Shown here piece by piece: positions 50,015 to 59,005 of a DNA stretch of 64,000 bases (position 1 is the stretch's first letter; the number at the start of each line of letters is the position of its first letter). The position numbers were made by a program, and so were the translations under genes. The DNA is from Sphingomonas sp. (GTDB lineage Bacteria > Pseudomonadota > Alphaproteobacteria > Sphingomonadales > Sphingomonadaceae), in NCBI RefSeq assembly GCF_017744835.1, contig NZ_JAGIAM010000001.1:620001-684000 (forward strand), written 5' to 3'. The notes under the pieces are model-generated. The model was not told the DNA's origin. It did no database searches and saw only the letters and a list, made by a program, of their open reading frames with translations.

Positions 50015-51034
50015 ATGACGATCGGCGAAGAACGCCTGGCACGGCGCATGGCGCGCGGGTGCGAATTCCTGGGCTCGCAGGTCGCGATCCTCGGCGGCGC
50101 CATGTCCTGGGTTTCCGAACGCAACCTCGTCGCTGCCATCTCCAATGCCGGCGGCTTCGGCGTGATCGCCTGCGGCGCGATGAGCCCCGAGCTGCTCGAC
50201 AAGGAGATCGCGGGTACCAAGGCGCTGACGGACAAGCCCTTCGGCGTCAACCTGATCACCATGCACCCCCAGCTTTTCGAGCTGATCGAGGTCTGCGCCA
50301 GGCATGGCGTCGGCCATGTCGTGCTCGCCGGCGGTCTGCCGCCGGCGGGGTCGCTCGATGCGATCAAGGGCAATGGCGCCAAGCTGATCTGCTTCGCCCC
50401 GGCGCTCAGCCTGGCCAAGAAGCTGATCCGCTCGGGCGTCGACGCGCTGGTGGTCGAGGGCATGGAGGCCGGCGGCCATATCGGTCCGGTCTCGACCAGC
50501 GTGCTCGCGCAGGAAATCCTGCCCGAAGTCGCAAGCCAGGTTCCGGTCTTCGTCGCCGGCGGCATCGGCCGCGGCGAGGCGATCGCGGGCTATCTCGACA
50601 TGGGTGCCGCGGGCGTCCAGCTCGGCACGCGCTTCGTCTGCGCGACAGAGAGCATCGCCCACGCCAATTTCAAGAAGGCTTTCATCCGCGCCTCGGCCCG
50701 CGACGCCATCGCCAGCGTCCAGATCGATCCGCGGCTTCCGGTCATCCCCGTGCGTGCGCTCAAGAATGCGGGCGGCGAGCTGTTCACCGCCAAGCAGCGC
50801 GAAGTCGCGCAGGCGCTCGACGAGGGCAAGGTCGAGATGGCCGAAGCCCAGCTCCAGATCGAGCATTATTGGGCCGGGGCGCTGCGCCGCGCAGTGATCG
50901 AAGGCGATGTCGAGCATGGATCGGTTATGGCCGGCCAGTCGGTGGGCATGGTCAGCAAGGAAGAGCCGGTGACCGACATCATCGCCGCGCTGATGGCCGA
51001 GGCCGCCCATGCGCTGGAGAAGCGCGCCGCATAA
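50015..51034 (+). CDS. Nitronate monooxygenase / FabK-like flavoprotein
   Basis: The 339-residue TIM-barrel FMN protein belongs to the NPD family. Motifs are GGAMSWVSERNLVAAISNAGGFG at the N-terminus (seen here in two parts: ILGGAMSWV and ISNAGGFGVIA), DALVVEGMEAGGHIG and VFVAGGIGRGEAIAGYLDMG with the catalytic-type GA-A-GVQLGTRF. The family covers nitroalkane oxidation and enoyl-ACP reduction, and I cannot choose between them. No linked fatty-acid genes are visible. Confidence 0.88.
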   Translation: MTIGEERLARRMARGCEFLGSQVAILGGAMSWVSERNLVAAISNAGGFGVIACGAMSPELLDKEIAGTKALTDKPFGVNLITMHPQLFELIEVCARHGVGHVVLAGGLPPAGSLDAIKGNGAKLICFAPALSLAKKLIRSGVDALVVEGMEAGGHIGPVSTSVLAQEILPEVASQVPVFVAGGIGRGEAIAGYLDMGAAGVQLGTRFVCATESIAHANFKKAFIRASARDAIASVQIDPRLPVIPVRALKNAGGELFTAKQREVAQALDEGKVEMAEAQLQIEHYWAGALRRAVIEGDVEHGSVMAGQSVGMVSKEEPVTDIIAALMAEAAHALEKRAA

Positions 51035-51201
51035 GCGGCCGGCGCTGGCCCAGATTGTTAGCTATTCCTGACGGTTAGCCTACGCAGAATCCGAATATTT
51101 CCGCCCAGGCGGGAACGCGCTACGCTCGCGCATGATCGGGCCTCTCCGTGGGGGATGGGGACGCCGTTCTCCCGCTTGACCAGGAACAGCCGAACCCGCC
51201 G

Positions 51202-53247
51202 ATGCGCTTCCGTGACCTGTCCCTGGCGAGCCGTCCGCTCATCCTGCTCGTCTGGACCGGCAGCCTGTTGCTGCTGGCGGCGCTCGCGGTCGCGAGCACG
51301 CTGCAGCTCCGCGCCGAGCGGCTGCGCGCCGAGGAAGCGGCGATACGCGAGAACCAGAACCGCGCGATCGCCTTCGAGCAGTTCGTCACGCGCACCTTCG
51401 AGGCTGCCGAAGTCGCCGCCGAGCATCTCACGCTGCGCTACGGCCAGAACCTGGATTCGCAGCCGCTGCTCCAGCGCATCGACGATCCGCTCGCGGCCAA
51501 TCCGCTTTTCACCGGGATCAGCATCGCCGATGCCCGGGGCAACATCCACTGGACCAGCTTCCCCGACGCAGTGACGCGCAATATCGCGCGCTATCCGGCG
51601 TTCCAGGCGGTACGCGATGCCCCGCCCGGTGCGTCGCTGCTCGTGGATCGCCCGCTGGCGCTGCGCGGCAAGGGGCATACGGTGATCCCGCTCAGCCATC
51701 CGATCCGCGCGCGCGACGGCAGCTTCGCGGGCATGGTCTCGCTGATGATCCCGGTCGAGGCGTTCACCGACTTCAACCATGGCGCGCAGCTGCGCCCGCT
51801 CGACATGATCTCGGTGATCCGCGCCGACGGGATCACGCTGGCCCGGCGCACCGGCTCGCGCGTCTCGTGGGGCGAGGACCTGCGCGGCCGGCTGGTGATG
51901 GAGCATCAGGCCACCGATCCGAACGGGACCTACCTCGGGCCGAGCTCGATCGACGGGATCCGGCGCTATTTCAGCCATCGCCGGATTGCCCGCTACGGCG
52001 TGTTCGTGACGGTGGGGCTGGGATATGACGATGCGCTGCGCGGCCTGACCGGCCGCAGACACTGGCATTGGGCGGCGCTCGCGCTGCTCGCCGCGACGGT
52101 GATCGCGTTTTCCGCGGCGCTCACCTGGGGCCTGAAACGACGCGACCGGGGCGTGCAGGCGCTCGGCGAGTCGAACGACCGATTGCGCGAAGCGCAGCGT
52201 CTGGGGCGGATCGGCGACTGGGAATATGATCTGAAGACCGAGCGCTTCTTCTGGTCCGACCAGCTTTGCCAGCTTTATGGACGCGACGTCGCCGATGACG
52301 TGCAGCAGCGCGACCAGGTGCTGGCCTGCCTCGAACCCGACAGCCGCGAGGAACTGGCGCGCGCGATCGACGCGGCGCGGGCGACCGGCGAGCCGCAGCA
52401 GTGCGAAGTGATGGTGCAGCGCGCCGATGGCGACGAAGCCTGTCATCGTATCCGCATCACCGCGGTGCGCGGTGCCGAAGGGACCGTCGAGCGCCTGTTC
52501 GCCACCGAGCAGGACATCACCGCGGAGAAGCTCCACGAGCGGCTGCGCGACGAAGTCGCCCAGATCGCGCGCGTCGAGGCCGTGAACCTGATGGGCGCGA
52601 CCGTGGCGCACGAGCTCTCGCAGCCGCTCACCGCGGCGTCCAACTATGTCGCCGCGGCGCACGCGCTGGCGGTGCGCCAGGCCCCGGGCGACGCCGGGCT
52701 GGTCGTCGAGCGGCTGGAGGAGGCCGAGCGGCACATCGGCTTCACCCGCAACATCGTCCAGCGCGTCCGCGACATGGTTTCGGACCGGACCGATTCGACC
52801 GACAGCGCCCCCGTGCTCGACATCGTCGAGGATGCGATCGCGCTCGCGTGGCTCGCCGCGCCGGGATGGAAGGGCGAGATCGCGCAGCGGCTCGACGTCG
52901 CCGCCCCGCGCGTCGCCGCGGACAAGATCCAGGTGCAGCAGGTGCTGCTCAACCTGCTTCGCAATGCCTGCGAGGCCGCCGCGCTGGCCGCCGAACCGCG
53001 CGTCACCGTGTCGACCACCGCCAAGACCTCCGACGCCGTCACCTTCGCGATCGACGACAACGGCCCCGGCATCGCGCCCGAGCTGGGGGACATCTTCTCG
53101 CCCTTCGCCTCCTCCAAGCGCGACGGGCTGGGGCTCGGCCTCGCGGTCTCGCGCGCGATCGTCCAGTCCTATGGCGGGCGGATGTGGATCGACCACGCGC
53201 ACGCCGGCGGCGCGCGCATCTGCTTCACGCTACCGCTCGAGGGCTGA
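51202..53247 (+). CDS. Sensor histidine kinase with extracytoplasmic dCACHE-like and PAS domains
   Basis: This is a 681-residue membrane kinase. It has an N-terminal membrane helix (about 10-31), and a periplasmic sensor region (about 35-285, dCACHE-like). A second helix follows near 295-315, then a PAS domain (GRIGDWEYDLKTERFFWSDQ), the phosphoacceptor histidine (ATVAHELSQPLTAASNYV) and the ATPase (LLNLLRNACEAA, DNGPGIAPELGDIF, SKRDGLGLGLAVSRAIV). The kinase type resembles FixL-like enzymes. No response regulator gene is adjacent, so it is an orphan kinase here. Start ATG 51202 chosen at the first conserved residue. Confidence 0.93.
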   Translation: MRFRDLSLASRPLILLVWTGSLLLLAALAVASTLQLRAERLRAEEAAIRENQNRAIAFEQFVTRTFEAAEVAAEHLTLRYGQNLDSQPLLQRIDDPLAANPLFTGISIADARGNIHWTSFPDAVTRNIARYPAFQAVRDAPPGASLLVDRPLALRGKGHTVIPLSHPIRARDGSFAGMVSLMIPVEAFTDFNHGAQLRPLDMISVIRADGITLARRTGSRVSWGEDLRGRLVMEHQATDPNGTYLGPSSIDGIRRYFSHRRIARYGVFVTVGLGYDDALRGLTGRRHWHWAALALLAATVIAFSAALTWGLKRRDRGVQALGESNDRLREAQRLGRIGDWEYDLKTERFFWSDQLCQLYGRDVADDVQQRDQVLACLEPDSREELARAIDAARATGEPQQCEVMVQRADGDEACHRIRITAVRGAEGTVERLFATEQDITAEKLHERLRDEVAQIARVEAVNLMGATVAHELSQPLTAASNYVAAAHALAVRQAPGDAGLVVERLEEAERHIGFTRNIVQRVRDMVSDRTDSTDSAPVLDIVEDAIALAWLAAPGWKGEIAQRLDVAAPRVAADKIQVQQVLLNLLRNACEAAALAAEPRVTVSTTAKTSDAVTFAIDDNGPGIAPELGDIFSPFASSKRDGLGLGLAVSRAIVQSYGGRMWIDHAHAGGARICFTLPLEG

Positions 53248-53475
53248 GGTTCGGCCCGCGGCTGCGGAGGCTCGCTTCACCTGCCTGCCCTCTTGAATCG
53301 CGCGCAGGATTGCCCAGATTCCACGCGCCGGAAGCCCATAGGGCCCGGCTGCCGACGGCCGCGCGCCGGAGGGCCCAGACCAACCGCTCCTGAGCGAATC
53401 TCCCGCGCCCGTTACGGCCGGTCGCCGGCTACCGGCGCCGCTCGACCATTCCAGCGGTCGCCAAAGGAGAACGCC

Positions 53476-53637
53476 ATGGAACGAACCCCGGCCTCGAACG
53501 CGCGTGCGCACGCGCCTGCGCCATCTCCGCCGCGCCAAGACCCGCCCGCCGGCGACTGGAGCCGGCAGCCGCCTTGGTGTGCGCTGACCGAAAAGGACGA
53601 CGAGCTGGCGCGCATCGCGATACGTACCTGCAACTGA
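53476..53637 (+). CDS. Small protein, 53 aa
   Basis: This short frame has a good ribosome-binding site (AAAGGAGAACGCC) before its ATG and coding-like composition. It is proline- and alanine-rich with a hydrophilic, acidic end (EKDDELARIAIRTCN). There is no known family and no membrane segment. Support comes from the ribosome-binding site and context only. Confidence 0.5.
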   Translation: MERTPASNARAHAPAPSPPRQDPPAGDWSRQPPWCALTEKDDELARIAIRTCN

Positions 53638-53672
53638 ATCCTGTGGCGGCTAGGACGAATCGACATTCAGCC

Positions 53673-53721
53673 TAACGCGCTCCCCCTCCCTTTTGGGGAG
53701 GGGAGACGAATGTCGGTACAA
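53673..53721 (+). repeat. Dispersed hairpin repeat, copy 1
   Basis: TAACGCGCTCC, then a CCCTCCC/GGGGAGG-type stem with TTTT loop and GAATGTCGGTACA. The copy is flanked by CGACATTC (53661-53668) and GAATGTCG (53708-53715), complementary to each other, so the unit resembles a small palindromic mobile repeat. Copy 2 is at 54027-54072. Confidence 0.7.
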
Positions 53722-54026
53722 CCTGGCCCCCGGCGCAAAATCTTGCCGCTTGCAAAATAGGATTTGGCCTGAAACAGAACGGGAACGCTCTTTCTCAATC
53801 TGAATATAATCGGCGTCTCGCGCGCACACGCACACGCACGCGCGCAGGCACGTACGCACGCGCATCCGCCCGCGTTGGGGTGTCCACTTTGTCCACTTCC
53901 GCCGTGTCCACTTCCGGCATCGCGCCGCCGGATCGGCCGATGGTCATGCCCCGCTCGAACCGCCGCGATAGTGTGACCCTGGTGTGACCTTTGGTCGCGC
54001 AGGATGCGCGGGGCGGCGCGATAGCG

Positions 54027-54072
54027 TAACGCGCTCCTCTCCCTGAAAGGAGGGGGATGAATGTCGATACAA
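54027..54072 (+). repeat. Dispersed hairpin repeat, copy 2
   Basis: Same layout as copy 1: TAACGCGCTCC, a CTCTCCC/GGAGGGG-type stem with a short loop, GAATGTCGATACA. It ends at the dapF stop codon and may form part of its 3' end. Confidence 0.7.
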
Positions 54073-54073
54073 G

Positions 54074-55018
54074 CTAGGCCAGCGCGGCGACCGCTGCTTC
54101 CCAGGCGCGGGCCTCTTCCTCGCGCCGGGCATGGACCAGCGGGACGCCCGCGGTAGCCGTCGCCGGATCGACTTCCACCGTCGCATCGTAGAGGAAGGTG
54201 GCGTTGCCGCTGATCGTCACCACCCGGTCTGTGCCGGCCCGGCCGCGCACCAGCCCGCCCTTGTTGAACACGCGCACGTCGGCTTCATGGGGCACGCGCC
54301 CGGTCAGCGCCGCGGCGAGCACCGACGCCGCCATCGCGCTACCGCAGCTGTCGGTCAGCCCGACGCCGCGCTCATAGGTGCGCACGAACAGCGCATCCGG
54401 CCCGCGCACCTCGACGAACGAGACATTGGCGCGGCCCGGGATCAGCGCGGGCGCTGCCTCGCACCAGTCGCCCAGCGCCACCAGCTCGGCCTCGTCGACC
54501 GTGTCGACGAAGGTCACCAGGTGCGGATTCGGCATGGTGACGGCGGTGAAGGCGCGATCGCTCGGGAGGCCGGGGATAGCTGCGTCGATGAATTCGCCGA
54601 TCTCGGTCCGCAGGCCGACGTCGGCGGCGGCGGTCGAGGCGGGGCCCACGGTGGTGCGGATCGTCACTACGCCGGGCGCAAGCGGTTCCTCGCGCGCGGC
54701 GTCCGCGCTGCTCGTCTGGAGCTGGACCTCGGCCGCATCGAGCCCGAGAGCCTCGAACCCGGCGCGGGCGACGCAGCGCAGCCCGTTGAGGCAGGTCTCG
54801 GCTTCCGACCCGTCCGAATTGAACATGCGCATCCCGAAGGGACGGTCGCCGCGGCCCGCCACGAGCAGCAATATGCCGTCGCCGCCCACCGGCCCCTCGC
54901 GGTCGGCGAGCGCGCGCGCCACGCCCGCCCATTCGCCATCGCTGAGCGACAGGTTGCGGGCGTCGATCAGCGGGAAGTCGTTCCCGGAGCCGTGGCATTT
55001 GACGAAGGCGAGCTGCAT
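54074..55018 (-). CDS. dapF: Diaminopimelate epimerase-like protein
   Basis: The 314-residue protein has the two-domain epimerase layout. The first catalytic cysteine is in SEAETCLNGLRCVARAG and the second in LTDSCGSAMAASVLAA. The N-terminal LAFVKCHGSGNDFPLIDAR is typical of DapF. The cysteine motifs differ slightly from the standard CGNGxRC and ACGTGA, so a racemase of another substrate cannot be ruled out. Both cysteines are kept. The ATG at 55018 is chosen; 55027 is also possible. Divergent from galU. Confidence 0.8.
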   Translation of the reverse strand: MQLAFVKCHGSGNDFPLIDARNLSLSDGEWAGVARALADREGPVGGDGILLLVAGRGDRPFGMRMFNSDGSEAETCLNGLRCVARAGFEALGLDAAEVQLQTSSADAAREEPLAPGVVTIRTTVGPASTAAADVGLRTEIGEFIDAAIPGLPSDRAFTAVTMPNPHLVTFVDTVDEAELVALGDWCEAAPALIPGRANVSFVEVRGPDALFVRTYERGVGLTDSCGSAMAASVLAAALTGRVPHEADVRVFNKGGLVRGRAGTDRVVTISGNATFLYDATVEVDPATATAGVPLVHARREEEARAWEAAVAALA

Positions 55019-55209
55019 GGCGCCCATCTAGGGCCCGCGTCCCGCCCCGGCAACTTCGACCTGCGTCTCGAATCGCGCCGCGCGCCTTTGCCGTTGGAAG
55101 GGCTCCAGCTCCGTAGAATGCGGATCATCGGTGCACGGCGGGCGGCGAGCCGAAATTGCTGCCGCCCCGCCCCGCGCTTATGCTGCAACGCAGCGACGGA
55201 GGTGAAGTC

Positions 55210-56103
55210 ATGACCCCAAAGCGTGTGCGCAAAGCTGTGTTTCCCGTTGGCGGGCTCGGTACCCGCTTTCTCCCGGCCACCAAGGCCATCCCCAAGGAAA
55301 TGTTGCCCGTGGTCGACCGGCCGCTCATCCAATATGCGGTTGAGGAGGCGATCGAGGCCGGCATCGAGCAGATGATCTTCGTCACCGGCCGCGGCAAGGC
55401 GGCGATCGAAGACCATTTCGACATCGCCTTCGAGCTCGAGACGACGATGAGCGGGCGCGGCAAGTCGCTCGACATCCTGGGTCGCACCCGGCTCAAGCCC
55501 GGCGCGGTCACTTATGTGCGCCAGCAGGAGCCGATGGGCCTGGGCCATGCGGTGTGGTGCGCACGCGACGTGGTGGGCGACGAGCCCTTCGCGGTGCTGC
55601 TCGCCGACGACTTCATGCGCGGGCGCCCCGGCTGCCTCAAGCAGATGGTCGATGCCTATGAGAAGGTGGGCGGCAATCTGATCTGCGCCGAGATCGTCCC
55701 CGACGAGCAGACGCATCGCTATGGCATCATCACGCCGGGCGAGCGCGACGGCGCGCTCACGCAAGTGAAGGGTCTGGTCGAGAAGCCGGCACCGGGCACT
55801 GCCCCTTCCAACCTGTCGGTGATCGGCCGCTACATCCTTCAGCCCGAAGTGATGCGCGTGCTCGAGGGCCAGGAGAAAGGCGCGGGTGGCGAGATCCAGC
55901 TCACCGACGCGATGGCGCGGATGATCGGCGACCAGGCTTTTCACGGCGTCACCTTCCAGGGCGTCCGCTATGATTGCGGCGACAAGGCGGGCTTCCTCCA
56001 CGCCAATCTGGCGGTCGCGCTCGACCGCGAGGACCTGGCCGAGGATGTCGAGCTGTTCGCCAGCGAACTGCTCGCCGCCCGGGCTCCGCGCCGCGCGGCC
56101 TGA
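55210..56103 (+). CDS. galU: UTP-glucose-1-phosphate uridylyltransferase
   Basis: GalU makes UDP-glucose for polysaccharides. The 297-residue protein has the nucleotide-binding FPVGGLGTRFLPATKAIPKE, the central QQEPMGLGHAVWCAR and VLLADDFM, and the C-terminal EIQLTDAMARM and DCGDKAGFLHANL. GGAGGTGAAGTC lies before the ATG. It is followed 45 bp later by ugd, which uses its product. Confidence 0.96.
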   Translation: MTPKRVRKAVFPVGGLGTRFLPATKAIPKEMLPVVDRPLIQYAVEEAIEAGIEQMIFVTGRGKAAIEDHFDIAFELETTMSGRGKSLDILGRTRLKPGAVTYVRQQEPMGLGHAVWCARDVVGDEPFAVLLADDFMRGRPGCLKQMVDAYEKVGGNLICAEIVPDEQTHRYGIITPGERDGALTQVKGLVEKPAPGTAPSNLSVIGRYILQPEVMRVLEGQEKGAGGEIQLTDAMARMIGDQAFHGVTFQGVRYDCGDKAGFLHANLAVALDREDLAEDVELFASELLAARAPRRAA

Positions 56104-56148
56104 TCGCGATACCTGCAACACGCATCCATCAGTAAAAGGAGTAACGGC

Positions 56149-57489
56149 ATGCGCATCGTCATGATCGGGTCGGGCTATGTCGGCCTGGTGTCCGGCGCCT
56201 GCTTCGCGGATTTCGGCCATCAGGTCGTCTGCGTCGACAAGGACGCGAACAAGATCGCGCGGCTGAATGCCGGCGAAATCCCGATCTACGAGCCGGGGCT
56301 CGACGATCTCGTCGCGCGCAACGTCGCGGCGGGGCGGCTGTCCTTCTCGACCGAGCTCGCTCAGCCGGTGAGCGAGGCTGAAGTGGTGTTCATCGCAGTG
56401 GGTACCCCCGCGCGCCGCGGCGACGGCCATGCCGACCTTTCCTATGTTCATGCCGCCGCTGCCGAGATGGCGCCGGCGCTGAGCGGCTTCACCGTGGTGG
56501 TCACCAAGTCGACGGTGCCGGTGGGCACCGGGGACGATGTCGAGCGGATCATCCGCGAGACCAACCCGCAGGCCGATTTCGCCGTCGCCTCCAACCCCGA
56601 GTTCCTGCGCGAGGGCGCGGCGATCCAGGACTTCAAGCGCCCCGACCGCATCGTCATCGGCATCGAGGACGACCGCGCCCGCCCGGTGATGGAGGAAGTC
56701 TATCGCCCGCTTTACCTCAACCATTCGCCGATCCTGTTCACCGGAAGGCGAACGAGCGAGCTGATCAAGTACGCGGCGAACGCCTTCCTGGCGGTCAAGA
56801 TCACCTTCATCAACGAGATCGCGGACCTGTGCGAGGCAGTGGGCGCTGACGTGCAGCAGGTCGCGCGCGGGATCGGTCTCGACAACCGGATCGGCTCCAA
56901 GTTCCTCCACGCCGGCCCTGGCTATGGCGGCTCCTGCTTCCCCAAGGATACGCTCGCGCTGGTAAAGACCGCCGAGGATTCGGGAACGCCGATCCGGATC
57001 GTCGAGACCACGGTCGCGGTCAACGATACGCGCAAGCGCGCGATGGGCCGCAAGATCGTGACGGCCTGCGGCGGATCGGTGCGCGGCAAGAAGATCGCCG
57101 TGCTCGGCCTGACCTTCAAGCCGAACACCGACGACATGCGCGACGCACCGAGCCTGGCGATCATCCAGGCGCTCGAGGACGGTGGCGCGCAAGTGAGCGC
57201 TTTCGATCCCGAGGGCATGGCTGCGGCGCGGCCGCTGCTGCCGGGCGTCGAATTCGCGACGTCGCCCTATGAAGCCGCCGATGGCGCATCGGCACTGGTG
57301 ATCGTCACCGAATGGGACGCGTTCCGCGCGCTCGACCTCGGCCAGCTGCGCAATCGCATGGCGGGCAATGCGCTGGTCGACCTGCGCAACATCTATCGGC
57401 CCGAGGCAGTGGAAGCCGCAGGCTTCACTTATACCGGCGTCGGCCGGGGCACATCTGCGACGGAAGAGCTCGCCATAGCGGCTGAGTGA
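56149..57489 (+). CDS. ugd: UDP-glucose 6-dehydrogenase
   Basis: Ugd oxidises UDP-glucose to UDP-glucuronic acid, a precursor of acidic exopolysaccharides. The 446-residue protein has IGSGYVGLVSGACFADFGH for NAD, KSTVPVGTGDD and the catalytic cysteine in PGYGGSCFPKDTLALVK. The C-terminal LGLTFKPNTDDMRDAPSL completes the family pattern. It forms a pair with galU; a bidirectional terminator follows. Confidence 0.96.
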   Translation: MRIVMIGSGYVGLVSGACFADFGHQVVCVDKDANKIARLNAGEIPIYEPGLDDLVARNVAAGRLSFSTELAQPVSEAEVVFIAVGTPARRGDGHADLSYVHAAAAEMAPALSGFTVVVTKSTVPVGTGDDVERIIRETNPQADFAVASNPEFLREGAAIQDFKRPDRIVIGIEDDRARPVMEEVYRPLYLNHSPILFTGRRTSELIKYAANAFLAVKITFINEIADLCEAVGADVQQVARGIGLDNRIGSKFLHAGPGYGGSCFPKDTLALVKTAEDSGTPIRIVETTVAVNDTRKRAMGRKIVTACGGSVRGKKIAVLGLTFKPNTDDMRDAPSLAIIQALEDGGAQVSAFDPEGMAAARPLLPGVEFATSPYEAADGASALVIVTEWDAFRALDLGQLRNRMAGNALVDLRNIYRPEAVEAAGFTYTGVGRGTSATEELAIAAE

Positions 57490-57532
57490 TTTGGTTCCGC
57501 GATTTGCGGTGAACGGTTAACAATTCATCGCA

Positions 57533-57566
57533 AAAACGGCGCGAAGCACAAGCTTCGCGCCGTTTT
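57533..57566. terminator. Bidirectional intrinsic terminator after ugd
   Basis: A perfect 15 bp stem (57533-57547 with 57552-57566) around ACAA ends in TTTTCTT on the plus strand and has the matching AAAA on the other side. It separates galU-ugd from the GH16 gene. Confidence 0.88.
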
Positions 57567-57631
57567 CTTCCTAAATTACCCCTTGGGCGGCCCGAGGTTT
57601 TGGCCGTCGTGACACCGGGGGGTGTTTTTCC

Positions 57632-59005
57632 ATGCGTATATCTTTTGTGCGTCCGCTTGCGGGCGCGTTGTCGCTTTGCGCCCTAGCCGCATGCTCGGGC
57701 GCGGACTCGTCTTCCCAGCAGGCGGCGGGCATCGTCAAAGTCGACACCACCGCCGCGACCGCCTCTTCAATGGGCGTTCTCGGACCGCTGGCTACCGCGA
57801 CCGCCGCTACCACCAGCACCACCAACAGCTTCGCCACTTATGACTTCGCGAACGGCACGCGGCTACCGGAGAAAGCGACGCTCTCGATAGGCGCGGCGAC
57901 CTTCCAGCCTGACGCCTCGGTCGCCTATGTTCCGGTCAAGCTCGACCATGCGACGCCGAACACGGTGATCGCGCGGGTGATCACCGTGAACGGCACAGAT
58001 GCCAACAAGGCGATCTCGGGCTATCAGTATAAGGCGACCGAGGCCGTGGTCGTCTTCCGGCCGAACGATCCGCTGGTCCAGACCGTCGCCGTGCCGATCC
58101 TTTCGGCTGCCGACGGCCAGCAATTCTCGCTCAAGCTGCGCGAGGCACCCTGGGGGGCGAACCAGGGCACCGCGAGCGCCACGGTGACCGCAAACGCCAG
58201 TGCGACGCCGACGCCCGCTGCGACCAGCGGCTTCCGCAACGCGCGGACCTTCCGCAATTATGGCGCGCTCCAGTACGAGATGACCAAGGATACGATGCAC
58301 TGGTCGCCGACGGGCTGGTCGGACGCCTGGTCGACCCAACTCTCGCACGGCCGCGCCCAGGTCGCGAACGGCGAGACCGGCCTGTATCTGGACGAGACGC
58401 TCTACCCCGGCGTCGAGGCGCCGCTGCGCTACACCGACGAAGGTCTGGTGTTCCACACGCAGAAGCTCGCCTCCCCGATCACCTACAACGGCACCGCCTA
58501 TAATTATGGATCGGTGGTGCTGAGCGGGCACAACACGACCTCCACTCAGATCGGCTATGGCCAATATGAGTGGGTCGCGAAGATGCCGTCGCGGCGTGGC
58601 TCATGGCCGGCTTTCTGGCTGATCTCGACTTCCGGCTGGCCGCCCGAGATCGACGTCTATGAGGGCTTCGGCTATCAGAGCTACTGGGATTTCGATCGCC
58701 ACATCTCGGCGACGATCCACGGCGGCAGCGGCGGCGTGCGCAGCTTCCAGAACGGCGTGATCATTCAGGCGGAGCAGGCCTATGGCATGTCGGGCCTCAC
58801 GCAGGGCTATCACCGCTACGCGGTGGACATCGGCCCCGAATACATCACCTGGTTCCTCGACGGGCGCGAAGTCTACCAGAGCGTCAACCCGTTCAAGGGC
58901 CATCGCTGGTACCCGATCATGAACGTCGCGGTAAAGACCACCAGCGCCTATGACGACGGCTCGGGCGACATGATCGTCAAGAGCTTCCGGGCCTGGCAGA
59001 ACTGA
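57632..59005 (+). CDS. Glycoside hydrolase family 16 lipoprotein
   Basis: GH16 enzymes cut beta-1,3 or beta-1,4 glucans and galactans. The 457-residue protein has a lipoprotein signal (LCALAAC, cysteine near residue 22), a Ser/Thr/Ala-rich linker and a beta-sandwich domain (about 75-185). The GH16 domain follows, with the catalytic motif EIDVYE in WPPEIDVYEGFGYQ (about 330). It could trim the polymer made by the neighbouring cluster. Its end overlaps the convergent glycosyltransferase gene by 29 bp. Confidence 0.88.
   Translation: MRISFVRPLAGALSLCALAACSGADSSSQQAAGIVKVDTTAATASSMGVLGPLATATAATTSTTNSFATYDFANGTRLPEKATLSIGAATFQPDASVAYVPVKLDHATPNTVIARVITVNGTDANKAISGYQYKATEAVVVFRPNDPLVQTVAVPILSAADGQQFSLKLREAPWGANQGTASATVTANASATPTPAATSGFRNARTFRNYGALQYEMTKDTMHWSPTGWSDAWSTQLSHGRAQVANGETGLYLDETLYPGVEAPLRYTDEGLVFHTQKLASPITYNGTAYNYGSVVLSGHNTTSTQIGYGQYEWVAKMPSRRGSWPAFWLISTSGWPPEIDVYEGFGYQSYWDFDRHISATIHGGSGGVRSFQNGVIIQAEQAYGMSGLTQGYHRYAVDIGPEYITWFLDGREVYQSVNPFKGHRWYPIMNVAVKTTSAYDDGSGDMIVKSFRAWQN

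Larger units (their letters stand above)
53638..54073. other. Intergenic region with two copies of a palindromic repeat and simple repeats
   Basis: No gene is supported. It contains two copies of a small hairpin repeat (listed separately), an alternating CG/CA stretch at 53819-53866 and three copies of TGTCCACTT at about 53881-53912. Such elements are common in sphingomonad intergenic DNA. Confidence 0.7.

Noticed and set aside
53819..53866. CRISPR-like or tandem array in the CA/CG-rich stretch
   Set aside because: Simple alternating dinucleotides without repeat-spacer structure; no cas genes in the window.
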